This document shows, piece after piece, positions 1 to 10,069 of a DNA stretch of 64,000 bases (positions are counted from its first letter, which is position 1; each line of letters opens with the position of its first letter). Made by a program: the position numbers and the translations under genes. The notes beneath the pieces were generated by a model, which saw only the letters and a list, made by a program, of their open reading frames with translations, searched no databases and was not told the DNA's origin. Origin of the DNA: Streptomyces violaceusniger (GTDB lineage: Bacteria; Actinomycetota; Actinomycetes; Streptomycetales; Streptomycetaceae). Where the stretch lies: positions 2,170,001 through 2,234,000 of the forward strand of contig BJHW01000002.1 in the NCBI GenBank assembly GCA_005405945.1, given 5' to 3'.

Positions 1-140
1 CTGCCACGAGTTCCTCGGGGCGGGCGTCCTTGAGCTCCTTGAGCAGGAAGCCGCTGGCTCCTGCGCGCAGGCCTTCCTGCGCGTACTCGTCCAGGTCGAA
101 GGTGGTCACGATGAGCACACGGGTACGGTCGCCGGCGAGA
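1..140 (-). pseudogene. NarL/FixJ-type response regulator receiver fragment
   Basis: Read on the minus strand, this stretch encodes the second half of a receiver domain. It contains the strand VLIVTTFDLDEY, the helix AQEGLRAGASGFL and the conserved switch lysine in LLKELK, and continues off the left edge. The phospho-acceptor aspartate half is missing: at about position 130-140 the frame runs into the end of a TetR-like gene. Receiver identity is clear from the motifs. The junction suggests a deletion that joined two unrelated regulator genes. Whether the part beyond the window is otherwise intact cannot be seen. Confidence 0.65.
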
Positions 141-645
141 CACGGTGCGCCAGGCCGTTCAGGATGAGGGCGAGGCCTGCCTCGAATGCCGACTCGTGAT
201 CGATCACCGGCAGGTCGGCCGGCAGATCCGTGCTGGCACCGGGGTCGGTTTCTGCCTGCTCTTCCAGGACGCTGCCGACGACGAAGCGGCTTGCGGCCAG
301 CATCGCCGTCTGCGCGTCCCGCTCAGGGACGCCGGAGGCCACGAGGAAGTCCATCTTGCGGCGGATCCGGTCGAGGTCGCCGGTGGGGGTGCTGCCGGCG
401 TGGAGACGTGCGCCGTCCCGGCGCATCAGCAGGGTGCGCCTGAAGCTGCGTGTGTTGTCCGCGAACCAGTCGCGCCAGTCGTCGTCGGGCGTCGGCAGGG
501 GCGCGGTCGCATGGGGTGTCATCGCCGCCTCCGCCATGGCGGCGAGGAGGTCCTTCTTGGTGCGGAAGTACCAGTAGAGCGACGGCTGCTCGACGTTCAG
601 TCGCTTCGCCAGCTTTCTCGTGCTGACGGCCGACCTCGCCGCGCG
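106..645 (-). pseudogene. TetR-family regulator remnant lacking its N-terminus
   Basis: About 170 residues match the TetR/TetR_C class. The recognition part of the DNA-binding helix-turn-helix is visible (STRKLAKRLNVEQPSLYWYF), followed by a ligand-domain segment with FRRTLLMRRDGARLHAG and a C-terminal AFEAGLALILNGL. The first helices of the HTH are not found upstream of about 645 in any frame I could read, and the C-terminus runs into response-regulator sequence at about 130-140. The reading frame remains open upstream, but that part has no TetR character. I call it a broken regulator, formerly a drug- or ligand-responsive repressor by family. Confidence 0.6.
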
Positions 646-779
646 CCTTTCGGCGCAGGACCGCGGTGGCAACTGGCAGCTCCCCGAGAACCCGGCACGG
701 ACCAGCGCCGTCTGAAAGCGACCGCGCAGTTCGCACCGACGGCCGCCACGGCCACGCCCGACCGGCGGTGCGGACTGCG

Positions 780-1407
780 GCAGGACGAAGGCTCCTGTCC
801 ACACCATCACCGACACCCTCCACCAGCACGTGCTGAAGATCCCGCCCACCGCCTGGAGTCCGGCCGTCGAGCCGGGCGGCGAGATCCGGGACTGCGCGTG
901 GGCCGCCGAACTCGACGGCGACTGCCTGAAGGGCCGGCCGAAGGGGATGCGGTTGAACGTCCGCAAGGAACGGCACCATCCCGGAGCCCAGTTGAGGATC
1001 ATCGACGCCGACGGCCTGCCGCTCACGTGCTTCGCCACCAACACCACCGGCCAGCCGATCACTGCACTCGAACTTCGCCACCGTCAGCGAGCGAGGGCGG
1101 AGGACCGCATCCGTGCCGCCCGCGCCACGGGTCTGCGCAACATGCCCCTGCACGACAGGGCACAGAACCAGGATTTGGCTCGAGATCGTCCAGCTCGCCT
1201 CGACCTGCTCGACTGGATGCCCATGCTCGCCCTCACCGGCAAACCCCGGCTCTGGGAACCCCGGCGCCTGCGGCTTCGTCCCTTCTCCGCCGCTGCACAA
1301 TCGTCACCACCGCCCGCCGGCATTTCAGATTCGCCGACCACTGGCCCTGGCCAGACGTGATCACTGGCGCCGTCACGAGACTCGAAGCTCTCCCGAACCC
1401 CGGCTGA
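780..1407 (+). pseudogene. IS1380-family transposase remnant
   Basis: The C-terminal half of an IS1380-type DDE transposase can be followed across three frames. Segments include VEPGGEIRDCAWAAEL and KGMRLNVRKERHHPGAQLRI, then ARAEDRIRAARATGLRN, WMPMLALTGKPRLWEPRR, and finally HFRFADHWPWPDVITGA with stop at 1407. Frame changes occur near 1180 and 1290. The N-terminal half and terminal repeats are not recognisable. This is IS debris next to the TetR remnant. Family assignment is from recall of the conserved C-terminal block and is moderately secure. Confidence 0.6.
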
Positions 1408-1930
1408 CCATTACGTTCCGCCCCTACGAGCAGCACCACCCCGACCGGAGCCGTGGAAGCCGGCGCCCACCCGACGCGACAGCCGGGCCACCAGTCTGGC
1501 CATCAACACCCTGAACAACCAGAACGGCCCGCCGAAGCGTACGGTTCCAGGGCGAACGCCGGCCTGACGTTCTTGCGCACACGTTCTTGCTCCATGCCAC
1601 GCTTACCGGCCTGCGCTCCAGGAGTTATCCCCTGGGCGAAGTCGAAACCGATGGACGACAAACCCTTCTGTTTGCGCCAGTAGACCCATCCCCACCCTTC
1701 CATCCATAACAGCACGCGGTCCGCAAGGAACAAGACCATGCCCAGTCCACCGGCTGCCTCAGCGATCTGTCACACCGTGCTCACCATGTCCGGTGAACTC
1801 ATCAGGTGCGCGTATCGTTCCCGCGTTCGCAGGGCCGGGGTTTCCTGGGGAAAAGCTGTCGCGAAGTCGCCGACCACTGACCGAAGTCAGTAGCCTTCAC
1901 AGCACTTTCGCAACACGCCCTACCGGAGTC
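1408..1930. other. No recognisable gene
   Basis: Only short overlapping frames are present. A minus-strand frame at 1503-1739 is rich in Trp and Gly but matches no family I know. No promoter or repeat stands out. Confidence 0.4.
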
Positions 1931-2416
1931 CTACTCTCGCCGTACGCTCCTGTGGCGCCGCATCATGAGCACGCTTCCGGCCGCGACGGCCAGGACGGCC
2001 CCGCCGAGGAGGGTGGGCTTGTTCTCGCCGACCGCGGCTGGCCCGAAGCCCGCGTCGACCCCGCCGCTGGGGTGGCTGCGCCTGACCTTGAACGTATCCG
2101 TGAGCTGGACGTTCGGCGGACACTTCACGATGACGTCGTGGCCGCCGGAGGTGGCCTCCTCCGGCACCCGGAAGTGGCCGGTGAGCACGCCATTGTGGTC
2201 GTCGTCGAACAGGTGGAACTCGTCTCCGCCCACGCTGCCCTTGCCATAGGTCACGTCCGAGCCGCAGGCGGTCGTACTGACGGTGACCGTGGACCCCGGG
2301 TCGCCGTTCTTCGGGCTGATGCGGAGCTCCGAGTCATCGGCGGCAGCGGCCGGGCCCTGCAGCACGAGGGCGCTCAGAACCAGGCCGATGCCTGCAACGG
2401 CGGGTACGTTCCGCAT
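1931..2416 (-). CDS. Small secreted, C-terminally anchored protein
   Basis: A 161-residue protein starting at ATG 2416, preceded by a good Shine-Dalgarno (GGAGG, 6-7 bases upstream). It has an N-terminal signal peptide (hydrophobic VPAVAGIGLVLSALVLQG, then an Ala-rich cleavage region). A soluble Ig-like segment rich in Asp and Gly follows, with two Cys (TTACGSDV and IVKCPP). A C-terminal hydrophobic helix (TLLGGAVLAVAAGSVLMM) ends in a basic tail (RRHRSVRRE). The layout is typical of Streptomyces cell-surface proteins of unknown function. No sortase LPxTG motif is present. The frame stays open far upstream, but the signal peptide and ribosome site fix the start. Confidence 0.75.
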   Translation of the reverse strand: MRNVPAVAGIGLVLSALVLQGPAAAADDSELRISPKNGDPGSTVTVSTTACGSDVTYGKGSVGGDEFHLFDDDHNGVLTGHFRVPEEATSGGHDVIVKCPPNVQLTDTFKVRRSHPSGGVDAGFGPAAVGENKPTLLGGAVLAVAAGSVLMMRRHRSVRRE

Positions 2417-2675
2417 GAAACCTCCATCGGAGCAGTGGCCGGCCTGATCACGCGGCACCTGTGAGGCGTTCCACTCACGAGACAACCGACAGTCCGCCAC
2501 CGCCGCAACACGAGGCGCCACCCCGCAACGCCGCGGCCACCGCTCCACTTGATGGTCTGCGCAGGTCACCGGAGCGACGGCCGAGAGGGAGCGGGAAGGA
2601 CCGAGGAGGGCGAATGGGCTATGCGCGCAGTGGCGCCAGTGCGCCGAGCGCGTACACGCACCGCTCGGCGGCACG

Positions 2676-3012
2676 TGGCCATCACCCCGCTGCTGACCGA
2701 CACCGCCGGTTTCACCGCGTCCGCTGTCACGGTCCTCCTGCTTCTCTTCGGGGTCGGCGGCACGGTCGGCAACCTCATCGGCGGGAAGGTGGCGGACCGC
2801 TCGGTGACGGCGGCGGTGTGCATCGGGGTGGCGGCCCTTGCGGCGGCCCTGCTGCTCACGGCGAGGACGACGGCCGTCAAACCGCTCACCGCGGTCTTCC
2901 TCCCTGGCACCGCCTGCTGCGCCGTCATCCCTGCCGTGAACACCCGCATGCTGAACGTGGCCTCGCAACGGGCCAGGACCCTGGCCCTCACCGTGCAGAG
3001 TTCGGCCTTCAA
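2676..3012 (+). pseudogene. MFS exporter fragment
   Basis: One frame encodes about 110 residues resembling the second half of a drug:H+ antiporter of the Cmx/AraJ type: PLLTDTAGFTASAVTVLLL, then FGVGGTVGNLIGGKVADRS, two further membrane segments, and a stretch ending SSAFN where such transporters usually continue into an INIGIA segment. There it stops being MFS-like and an unrelated membrane fragment follows. Both ends are lost, so it cannot be a working transporter. Confidence 0.5.
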
Positions 3013-3014
3013 CG

Positions 3015-3257
3015 CTCACCGTCGAGCTGCTGCTGTGGCCCTTCCTCGGCGCCTCCTTCGCCCCCGCCACCCTCGCCTGGGGCGCCGCCTCCGGCGTCGC
3101 GTCGGCCGCCGCGTTCGCCCTGCTGCTGGCCTTCGGCGCCGGGGCCGCCATCGCCCGGCAGCTGATCTTCCTGCACCAGGCGCCCTCCGGCAGCGGCGTC
3201 GGCCCGCTGATCATCGGCCGCGCCGTGTCCTCCGCGGTCACCCTGACCGCGGCCTGA
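3015..3257 (+). pseudogene. Membrane-protein C-terminal fragment
   Basis: From about 3015 a different frame reads LTVELLLWPFLGASFAPATL, then a hydrophobic Ala-rich segment and ARQLIFLHQAPSGSGVGPLI, stopping at 3257. There is no start codon in this frame near the join. It looks like the tail of a multi-pass membrane protein fused by deletion to the preceding MFS piece. The family is not recognised. Confidence 0.35.
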
Positions 3258-3447
3258 CCGAGCACAGGGCGTTGGGCAGGTGGGCGTTGCTGCCGCCCGT
3301 TCAGTTGCGGACACAACACCTCGAATAGCACGGTGAGCTGATCACCGGCCTCGCCGCAGACGCGTCGCCGGAGACGCGCATGTCACACCAACGAGCCGGA
3401 TCACGCCGAGCAACACCTGGATTCTTTGCCGACTCGTTGAGAACCGC

Positions 3448-4019
3448 TCATCTCCACCTGATCGAGGAGGCTTCATCCTCCATCGCACCCATGTCCGCCA
3501 TGCTGTTGCGCCACCCGGTACGTGACCCCCATATCCGGGATGCTCGTAGTACTCCGCCTGGCAGTTCGATGAGCTGATGAAGGAGGAGACCGTGTCGTCC
3601 CACTTGGTGTCGATGTCGTCGATGTCGTACAGCGCGTGCTCCACCCCGTCGTCGCTGTCGCACCCTCCCGCGCCGCGGAGTGTCATGGTGGCCCCGTCTC
3701 TGTCTCGGTTGTAGTTCGGGTGCTGGTACGACACGGAGAGGATGGGATCGGCCAGGATTCCGTACTCTTCGGTGGCCGCCAGATGTGCGTCCTCAGGCGC
3801 ATCGGCGACCCGCCCGTCGGTGGCAGCCCGGATCGCGTCGCGGAAGCTGTTGTAGCAGGCCACCGAACCGTCAGCCACGTTCATCACACAGTGCTGACCC
3901 GCATCGCGACGTCGCGCCCTGTCGTCATCGGAGGCATGGGCCGAGGGAGCGGTCAGCAACGCCGCGAAAAGCACGGCAGCAGAGGCGCTCGCCGATGTAC
4001 CCCACTTGTTCAGCATCAT
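3448..4019 (-). CDS. Secreted I36-like (beta/gamma-crystallin type) protein, apparent frameshift
   Basis: The gene starts at ATG 4019 (or 4016) after a GAGGA ribosome site. It encodes a signal peptide (ASAAVLFAALLTAPSAHA) and a mature domain resembling Streptomyces secreted peptidase-inhibitor I36/crystallin-like proteins: CVMNVADGSVACYNSFRDAI near the start, YDIDDIDTKWDDTVSS in the middle, NCQAEYYEHPGYGG near the end. The frame breaks in a run of five bases at 3526-3530. Adding one base continues it as RTGWRNSMADMGAMEDEASS to a stop at 3448, giving about 190 residues. I infer an assembly indel. The neighbouring minus-strand gene at 4.2-4.7 kb is a second small secreted protein. Confidence 0.6.
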
Positions 4020-4159
4020 GGATTCCTCTTCTTCAGAAGACGTCGTGATGTGTCATGCGGACTGATTCTTGACGCGCATGCGTCGTCCGGGCCGCCCAGG
4101 AAGGGGGCGGTGGTGATGACGGGGCAGTACCGCCGAAGAACGAGCCGTACGGCGGGTCG

Positions 4160-4700
4160 TCACCGGCGAAGAAGCGGCTCTTGCCCTGACGGCGCGTCGC
4201 CCGCTCGGCCGACGGCACCGGGCCACTCCGTGTGCAGTGACGACTTCTTCGGTGGTCGGGAAGTGGGCCCAGCCCGGGCCGAAGAAGGTCGGTTCTTGCC
4301 GCTTTCCGATGGCCCACACCCCCCGTACTCCCTGGCGGACCTGGAACCGACGCAGGCACGGACCCGGACGGTGGCGCCCTCGGCCACGTCGAGGTACCTG
4401 ACCACGCGGTCCTGACAGCCCGCGCTCCACAGTGCCTCGCCGTCGGTGATGCCGCCGGGCAGGCCGACCCGCAGCAAGGCGTTCGGCCCATCTGTGGCGC
4501 AGGTGTCGTACCCCACGATCTGGTCGCCGACGCTGAAGAACTGGTCCCTTGACGGACTCGCCGCTGCCGCACGTGTCGGCCGACAGGTCGTACGCATAAG
4601 GCCTGGCAGTTGCTGCCGGGGACGCCGGCAACCCGACGGCGACCAGGCAGTCCACGGTCACGCCGACCGTTCTGACGGGCCGCCGCACGATCCGTCTCAT
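4160..4700 (-). pseudogene. Small secreted protein, frameshifted
   Basis: It starts at ATG 4700 with a basic then hydrophobic leader (MRRIVRRPVRTVGVTVDCLV) typical of a signal peptide. The mature region begins with ADTCGSGESVK. At about 4545 the frame changes. Removing one base from a GGG run leads into FFSVGDQIVGYDTCATDGPN, then DGEALWSAGCQDRVVRYL. The end is ambiguous because a second frame change is possible near 4330. Paired cysteines suggest a disulfide-bonded extracellular protein. No known family is recognised. It may be an intact gene with sequencing errors or a decaying one. Confidence 0.4.
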
Positions 4701-5600
4701 GGCGAGCCGCTCCTTCGTCCTTTCAGCCGGTTCATGCTGGCAGTAAGCCTCGCGTATGACCCCGAACCATGTCCTTGACCCGGAGTCGCGGAGTCTTTGA
4801 CGATGCGTCGCCGCAGTCGGCCGGGCTGAAGCGTTCCCGGCTGTGCGACGCCGCCGACCGGGACCACTTCCGGCAGGAGTGCGCGGCTGCCAGCCACCCG
4901 GGCCGCCCAGGGACGGCGTGTCCGTGACGGGCGGACACCGCTGCCGGATACAGGACGACGCGGCCGCCGGACTTCTGCCAGACGATCGAAGACGATGTTG
5001 CCGCCCGGTGTTGTTGACCAACGCGTCGACACACTCGGGGAGTTCGGACGCGAGCCGAAGGAGAGCCTTGCGGTCGGTGTGGTCGCGGACCAGGGGGCGG
5101 ACGCCGGTTTCGGTCGCGAGGTCGTCGAGGGGGCCGGGACGACGGACGGCGCCTCCACGTACCCCGTGCAGGACATCGCTGCCGCCTGGGAGCGTGAGCG
5201 GCCCGGCGCGCCCGTTACGTCGATCGGGATCGTCATGCCGATCTGGCGGCTGGCGAAGCTGCAGGGTGACGACCGGCTGCGGCCCCTCGCGCAGGCCGGA
5301 CGATGCCGCGACCCTCGACCCGCTGAGTGTTCTGTGACGGAGCGACGAGCCGTACACGCGGAGCACGCGCGAACTCAGTCGGCGATCGCTGGTCACCACG
5401 GGCGCCATCTCGCGGCGCGCCGCCCGAGCGGAATGCGACGGGCTCGTCACTCGCAGGCCCGGGCAGAGGCTTGTCACCGTTCATGCCCCAGAGCACCTTT
5501 GCCACCGTGGAGGAGCCGGCCCCGTCCGCCGGGAGTCTCTCCGCGGGAAGTCCCCGTCAGCCGGCCGGTGTGCCGGGCTCCCGCACTCCGGGCCCGGCCC
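4701..5600. other. Debris, possibly including an SDR fragment
   Basis: No intact gene is seen. A minus-strand frame around 5000-5110 reads DHTDRKALLRLASELPECVD followed by ALVNNTG. This resembles the D-x-x-D and NNAG segments of short-chain dehydrogenases, but the Rossmann start and the catalytic YxxxK are not found. The rest holds only overlapping non-coding frames. Confidence 0.3.
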
Positions 5601-6308
5601 TCACGGGGAGGAGGGGCCGCGGTCCTGCTTGTTTTCCTCCTCGCGCCGCCCGTAGTCGTTGAGCAGCAGGTGTGTGGTGGTGTTGATGTGCCGACTGAGC
5701 GCCTCGACGACGCCTGGTACGTCCCGTTCGATGGCGCGCTCGCAGATGGTCTTGTGCTCTGCCGCGATATCGCGGTTGCTGTGCTCGGTCGGTGTGCGGG
5801 CCCAGCAGCGGTAGACCTCCGCTGCCTCGCGCAGCTGCGTGGCGATGTCCCGCAGCTGCCGGTTGGAGCATCCCTCCAGCAGGACGCGGTGGAAGCGGGC
5901 GTGGGCGGTCAGCCAGCCTTCGTTGATTTCGTCGGCGTCGCCGAAAAGGGGAACGCGGGCGAGATGGTGGTGCGCGGCGAGCAGGTCGGACTCCCACTCG
6001 ATGGTGCCGGCGGTGACGGACTCCCGGACAAGGTGGGTCTCGATGAACACGCGGGCCTCGGTCAGCTCCTCCAGGCGCTCGGGTGAGACGGTGACGACCC
6101 GGAACCCCTGCTGCGGCGCGAAGGTCGCCAGCCCCTGGCCGACCAGCCGGGGCAGTGCCTCCCGCAGTACCCCGCTGCTGGCGCCGTACTTCTCCTTCAG
6201 CGCCTCCACCCGCAGACGTGAACCGGGTTCGTGTCGTCCGTTGATGATGTCCGCGCGCAGCCGCTGGTAGATCTCCTCGGCACGGGTCATGGAGCTGGTA
6301 GTCGCCAT
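5601..6308 (-). CDS. GntR-family (FCD) transcriptional regulator
   Basis: Intact 235-residue protein. The N-terminal winged HTH is clear: AEEIYQRLRADIINGRHEPG, SRLRVEALKEKYGASSGVLR and the wing LATFAPQQGFRV (residues about 8-75). The C-terminal FCD ligand domain spans about 85-215 and keeps the metal-site pattern, with Arg/Glu in EARVFIETH, an FH in AHARFHRVLLEG, and H residues in AAEHKTICERA and SRHINTTTH. It is divergent from the FAH-family and VOC genes that start at 6428. FCD regulators usually repress a neighbouring catabolic operon in response to an organic acid, so it probably controls those genes. The C-terminal tail is charged (REEENKQDR). Confidence 0.9.
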   Translation of the reverse strand: MATTSSMTRAEEIYQRLRADIINGRHEPGSRLRVEALKEKYGASSGVLREALPRLVGQGLATFAPQQGFRVVTVSPERLEELTEARVFIETHLVRESVTAGTIEWESDLLAAHHHLARVPLFGDADEINEGWLTAHARFHRVLLEGCSNRQLRDIATQLREAAEVYRCWARTPTEHSNRDIAAEHKTICERAIERDVPGVVEALSRHINTTTHLLLNDYGRREEENKQDRGPSSP

Positions 6309-6427
6309 GTCGCAGATTCTAGCGTATCTAGATATTCCAAAAAAATCTCGAGATTTTCTTGACGTGTCGACTGGGGAGGGCGTTGACTCCAGTCATCCAC
6401 AAGCAGGAAGACCGGAGGCGGCGCGCT

Positions 6428-7256
6428 ATGCGAACGACGACCAGAGCAGGACGGATGTGCCTGGTGACCGGAGAATCGATGTCGAGCAGGCCAGTGCAGG
6501 CCGGTTCCCGGCTGATCCGCTGACAGTGTTCGAGGAATGGGACGCCCTCCGGTCCTGGGCCGCTGAGCTGGACGCTGCGGGTGCCCAGGCGCCGGCGGGG
6601 CCGGACGGCAGCGTCTCGCCGACACCGCGGCAGGTGTTCGCGATCGGGCTGAACTACCTCGACCACGCCGAGGAGGCCGGCCTGGCGGTGCCCGAGCCCC
6701 ATCGGTCTTCACCAAGTTCGCCACGTCCCTCACCGGCCCCGACACGCAGCTGCGGCTGCCCGGCGGCCGCGTTGACTGGGAGACCGAGCTGGTGGTGGTG
6801 ATGGGGCGCCGGGCGGAGCACGTTGCCGCGGGGGACGCCTGGTCCTACGTGGGCGGGCTGACCGTGGGGCAGGACTACTCCGAGCGCGATGTGCAGTCCG
6901 TGGGCCCCGTGCCGCAGTTCTCTCTCGGCAAGTCCTTCCCCGGATTCGCGCCGACCGGCCCGGTGCTGGTCACGGCCGACGAGTTCGCCGATCCGGACGA
7001 CCTGGCGATCGAGTGCCTCGTCAACGGTGAGAACGTCCAGAAGTCACGCACCTTTTCGATGATCTTCCCGGTCCCGGAACTGATCGCACGGCTGTCCGCC
7101 GTGTGCCCACTGCTGCCGGGCGACCTGATCTTCACCGGCACCCCCTCAGGAGTGGGACACGCCCGCACCCCCCAGCGCTACCTGCGGCCGGGAGACGAGG
7201 TCGTCACCCGCATCGAGGGCATCGGACAGCTCCGGCAGACCTGCCTCGCCGCCTGA
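6428..7256 (+). pseudogene. Fumarylacetoacetate hydrolase-family protein, frameshifted
   Basis: An FAH-superfamily hydrolase/decarboxylase (cleaves or isomerises beta-diketo acids in aromatic catabolism) is recoverable by two one-base corrections. It starts at ATG 6428 (MRTTTRAGRMCLVTGE), shifts near 6475 into IDVEQASAGRF and RQVFAIGLNYLDHAEEAG, and shifts again at the C-run 6697-6700 into FTKFATSLTGPDTQLRLPGG and WETELVVVMGRRA. It then runs open to a stop at 7256. Metal-ligand features are present: the E in DWETEL, and the D in the VGQDYSERD segment. The ending FTGTPSGVGHARTP is the family signature. About 277 residues is the usual length. I think the gene is probably intact in the organism. 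Confidence 0.65.
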
Positions 7257-7270
7257 GAGAAGGGAACCCC

Positions 7271-7990
7271 ATGGCATTGCACAGGCTTCAGCCACTCACC
7301 GTGGGAGTGCCGGACGTGGCCGGGGCGGCCGACTACTACATCGACTTCGGACTCGAGCAGGTGGCACCCGGACGGTTCGCCACCGTCGAGGGCGGTGAGC
7401 AGTTCTTCCTCGAGTACTCTCCCGTCCGGCGGCTGCTGGGGATGGCGGTCGCCACCGACGACGGCGACGACCTGGACCGGATCTCCGCGAACCTGGACCG
7501 GCTCCAGCTGCCGTGCGAACGCGACACCGGCTCCCTGCGCACCAGGGAACCCATCGCCGGTGTATCGGTCGAGGTCCGTGTCGCACCCCGGCTGACCCGG
7601 GTCACCGTCGCGGCCACCTCGTACAACGGCCCCGGACGCCTGGACCGCGCCGGCACCCGGGCACCCGTGCTCTCCCGCACCGACCCGGTCCGGCCCCTGG
7701 CCCTGGGCCACGTCGTCATCGGTTCGGTGGAGCAGGAGTCGACCCAGCGGTTCTTCACCGAAGGGCTCGGTTTCAAGGTCAGCGATGTCGTCCCCGGCAC
7801 GGCCGCGTTCATGCGCTGCTCCACCGACCACCACAACGTCCTGGTGCAGCAGGCGCCACTGAACTTCCTGCACCACACCTCGTGGCAGGTGACGGACGTC
7901 GAGGAGGTGGGCCGGGGCGCCACGAGCATGCTCACCGAGCACCCGGAACGTCATGTGTGGGGGCTCGGCCGTCACCACAACGGGTCTCAT
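7271..7990 (+). pseudogene. VOC-family extradiol dioxygenase-like protein, C-terminally truncated
   Basis: It begins at ATG 7271, 15 bases after the FAH gene, with ribosome site AGAAGGGA. Two glyoxalase/VOC modules are visible. Residues about 1-100 start LHRLQPLTVGVPDVAGAADY. The second spans about 145-238 with LALGHVVIGSVEQESTQRFF and a metal-site HH in LNFLHHTSWQ. The last recognisable piece is VWGLGRHHNGS. Homologues continue into a segment with the third metal ligand and an FxYxxDP motif. Here, from about 7985, the frame runs into unrelated sequence ahead of the methyltransferase. The expected catalytic Glu/Tyr is therefore missing, suggesting loss of activity. Confidence 0.6.
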
Positions 7991-8097
7991 GGGCAACGGT
8001 TCGGCCGCTGCCGTAGGTTGTTCCCGCCACCGGATTGCCCGGGGCCACAGCGGAAAATTGTGTGCGTTCGGGTGGACCGGGGCGTAACGATGGTTGT

Positions 8098-8856
8098 ATG
8101 TCACGTCCTTTTGAAGAGCTTGTCGCCGAAGCTGAGTCGGTTTCCGTGGAGGGTTGGGATTTCTCCTGGCTGGATGGCCGGGCGACCGAGCAACGCCCGT
8201 CGTGGGGCTATCAGCAGGCGATGAGCCGGCGGCTGGCGGTGGTGTCGGCGGCGCTTGATATTCAGACCGGTGGTGGTGAGGTCCTGGCCGGGGCGGAGAA
8301 GCTGCCTCCCGCAATGGCCGCGACGGAGTCCTGGCCGCCGAACGTGGCCAAGGCGACCAGGCTGCTGCACCCGCGCGGGGTGGTGGTCGTCGCCGATCCG
8401 GACGAGCCGCCGCTGCCGTTCGCCGATGAGGCATTCGACCTGGTGACCAGCCGGCATCCCGCGACGGTGTGGTGGTCGGAGATCGCGCGAGTACTGCGAC
8501 CGGGTGGGACGTACTTCGCCCAGCACGTCGGGCCCGCCAGCGTGTGGGAGCTGGTGGAGTACTTCCTGGGGCCGCAGCCCGAGGCGCGCCGGAAGCGGCA
8601 CCCCGACGACGAGAGCGCGGCGGCGGAGGCCGCCGGCCTGGAGATCGTCGACGTGCGCGCGGAACGGCTGGGGATGGAGTTCTTCGACGTCGGCGCCGTG
8701 ATCTACTTCCTCCGCAAGGTGATCTGGACGGTGCCCGGTTTCACCGTCGAGCAGTACCGCGGCCGCCTGCGCGAGCTGCACGAGAAGATCGAGGACGAGG
8801 GCCCGTTCATCGCTCGCTCCTCCAGGACCCTCATCGAGGCGCGCAAGCCTGACTGA
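8098..8856 (+). CDS. Class I SAM-dependent methyltransferase
   Basis: Intact 252-residue protein from ATG 8098 (MSRPFEELVAEAESVSVEGW). The sequence shows a divergent class I methyltransferase fold: an acidic strand-end VVVADPD, then PLPFADEAFDLVTSRHPATV (motif IV region), WWSEIARVLRPGGTYFAQHV (motifs V/VI) and AGLEIVDVRAERLGMEFFDV. The usual GxGxG loop of motif I is degenerate (LDIQTGGGEVLAG). The substrate is unknown. Ubiquinone/rRNA-type methyltransferases of Streptomyces share this pattern. No strong Shine-Dalgarno is seen. It lies just past the truncated VOC gene and does not obviously belong to an operon. Confidence 0.8.
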   Translation: MSRPFEELVAEAESVSVEGWDFSWLDGRATEQRPSWGYQQAMSRRLAVVSAALDIQTGGGEVLAGAEKLPPAMAATESWPPNVAKATRLLHPRGVVVVADPDEPPLPFADEAFDLVTSRHPATVWWSEIARVLRPGGTYFAQHVGPASVWELVEYFLGPQPEARRKRHPDDESAAAEAAGLEIVDVRAERLGMEFFDVGAVIYFLRKVIWTVPGFTVEQYRGRLRELHEKIEDEGPFIARSSRTLIEARKPD

Positions 8857-9344
8857 GCGCGCGTAAGTGCTCCCGGAGGACGGGGCGTGCCCCGTGCCAG
8901 GCCGCCCTCGCCCTCAGGTGGCCTGTGGTGTTCCGAATCAGGGCCGTCGCACTGACCTGCGAACTTATCCGGCCCTTTCATACTCATTGATAAGTCCTCC
9001 GAGGGCGGGTCGACGCTTGATCCGTTCTTGCGAGAGGTCGGCGATCGGATGGTCGGGTCGGGGCGGTTTGATCAGTCGGGTGCTGGGCGACCGTCCTCGT
9101 CGCGGCCATCAACGAATGGTTGTGACCCGCGCAGTGGCTCAGGAGCTCAGTCGGAACGTCGCGCCGGACTTTCCAGGACGGCCACCGCCCGATCAGCGTG
9201 CTCGTACGGGACGGACCGGTGGTCATTGAAACGCGGCGACGACGTTGCAACTCAGCCCGGCGTCGGCGAGTTCCCGCGCGACCGAAGCGGGCAGCCCGAC
9301 CACCTCGAGCGCGGAGTGGATACGCAAAGTGATCCGGCCGGCCA
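8857..9344. other. No recognisable gene
   Basis: Short conflicting frames on both strands. None has a supported start or a recognisable motif. Confidence 0.4.
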
Positions 9345-10030
9345 CATAGTCGTATGCCGGCCCCGCCGCATCCGCCTCTTCAAGAGCTCGAAGGCGTCAG
9401 CGCATCGGGAATGCGGACCGTCTGGGCCTATGGGCTCACCGGCGCCCCGACCTCGGACCCGGCCTTCGCGTCGCCCGAGGACCGCCTCCGTGACCTGCGC
9501 CGCATCCGCGCGGCGCACACCGATGGCCGGGTCTCCCTCGGCGTCGCCGTCAACGACCTGCTCGGCGTGGACTGGCAGGTCACCGAGCAGGAGTACGCCC
9601 TCGCCAAGGAGCTGGACCTCCTGGTCCCACGCCAACACCAGTTCCGATGAGGAACTGGCCTGCTTGCCGCGGCGGGCGCCGCCGTGTCCTGCACCCCGGA
9701 ATCCGAGGCGCAGATGGGCATCGGCTTCCCCGCCCTCGGCCGCGCCCGCGCCGCCTCCGTGACGGTCGGCCTCGGCTCCGACCTCTCCAGGCCAACAACT
9801 ACCCGGACGCTTTCACCCAGATGAGGCCGGCCCGGCACCTCGACATCGCGCGTACCAACCAGCCGATACCGGAGGCGGTCGGCCTGATGGGACTGGGCAA
9901 AGTCTCGGTCACCACCCGAGGGGGCCCTGCACCTGGTCACGATGGGCGGGCCACAGCGGGGTGGGTGACATCGACCGGGTCTTGATCGCCGGAGAGACGG
10001 TGAAGGAGCGCGGGGCCCTCGGCCATTCGA
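9345..10030 (+). pseudogene. Amidohydrolase-family remnant
   Basis: Pieces of an amidohydrolase (ATZ/TRZ, chlorohydrolase-like, acting on C-N bonds in ring compounds) can be followed through several frames. They are GMRTVWAYGLTGAPTSDPAF, LRDLRRIRAAHTDGRVSLGV, then HANTSSDEEL (metal-ligand His), AGAAVSCTPESEAQMG, VTVGLGSDL (the conserved SD that marks the catalytic Asp), NNYPDAFTQM and finally DIDRVLIAGETVKERGAL. The N-terminal HxH metal site is missing, and there is an internal deletion before the final segment. It is clearly a dead gene. Confidence 0.6.
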
Positions 10031-10069
10031 GGTCAGTATGGGGTCGGGACAGCGGAGCTGGGTATCGCC

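Noticed and set aside
9028..9762. Plus-strand open frame over the amidohydrolase remnant
   Set aside because: It runs in a different frame from the recognisable amidohydrolase motifs and has no motifs of its own.
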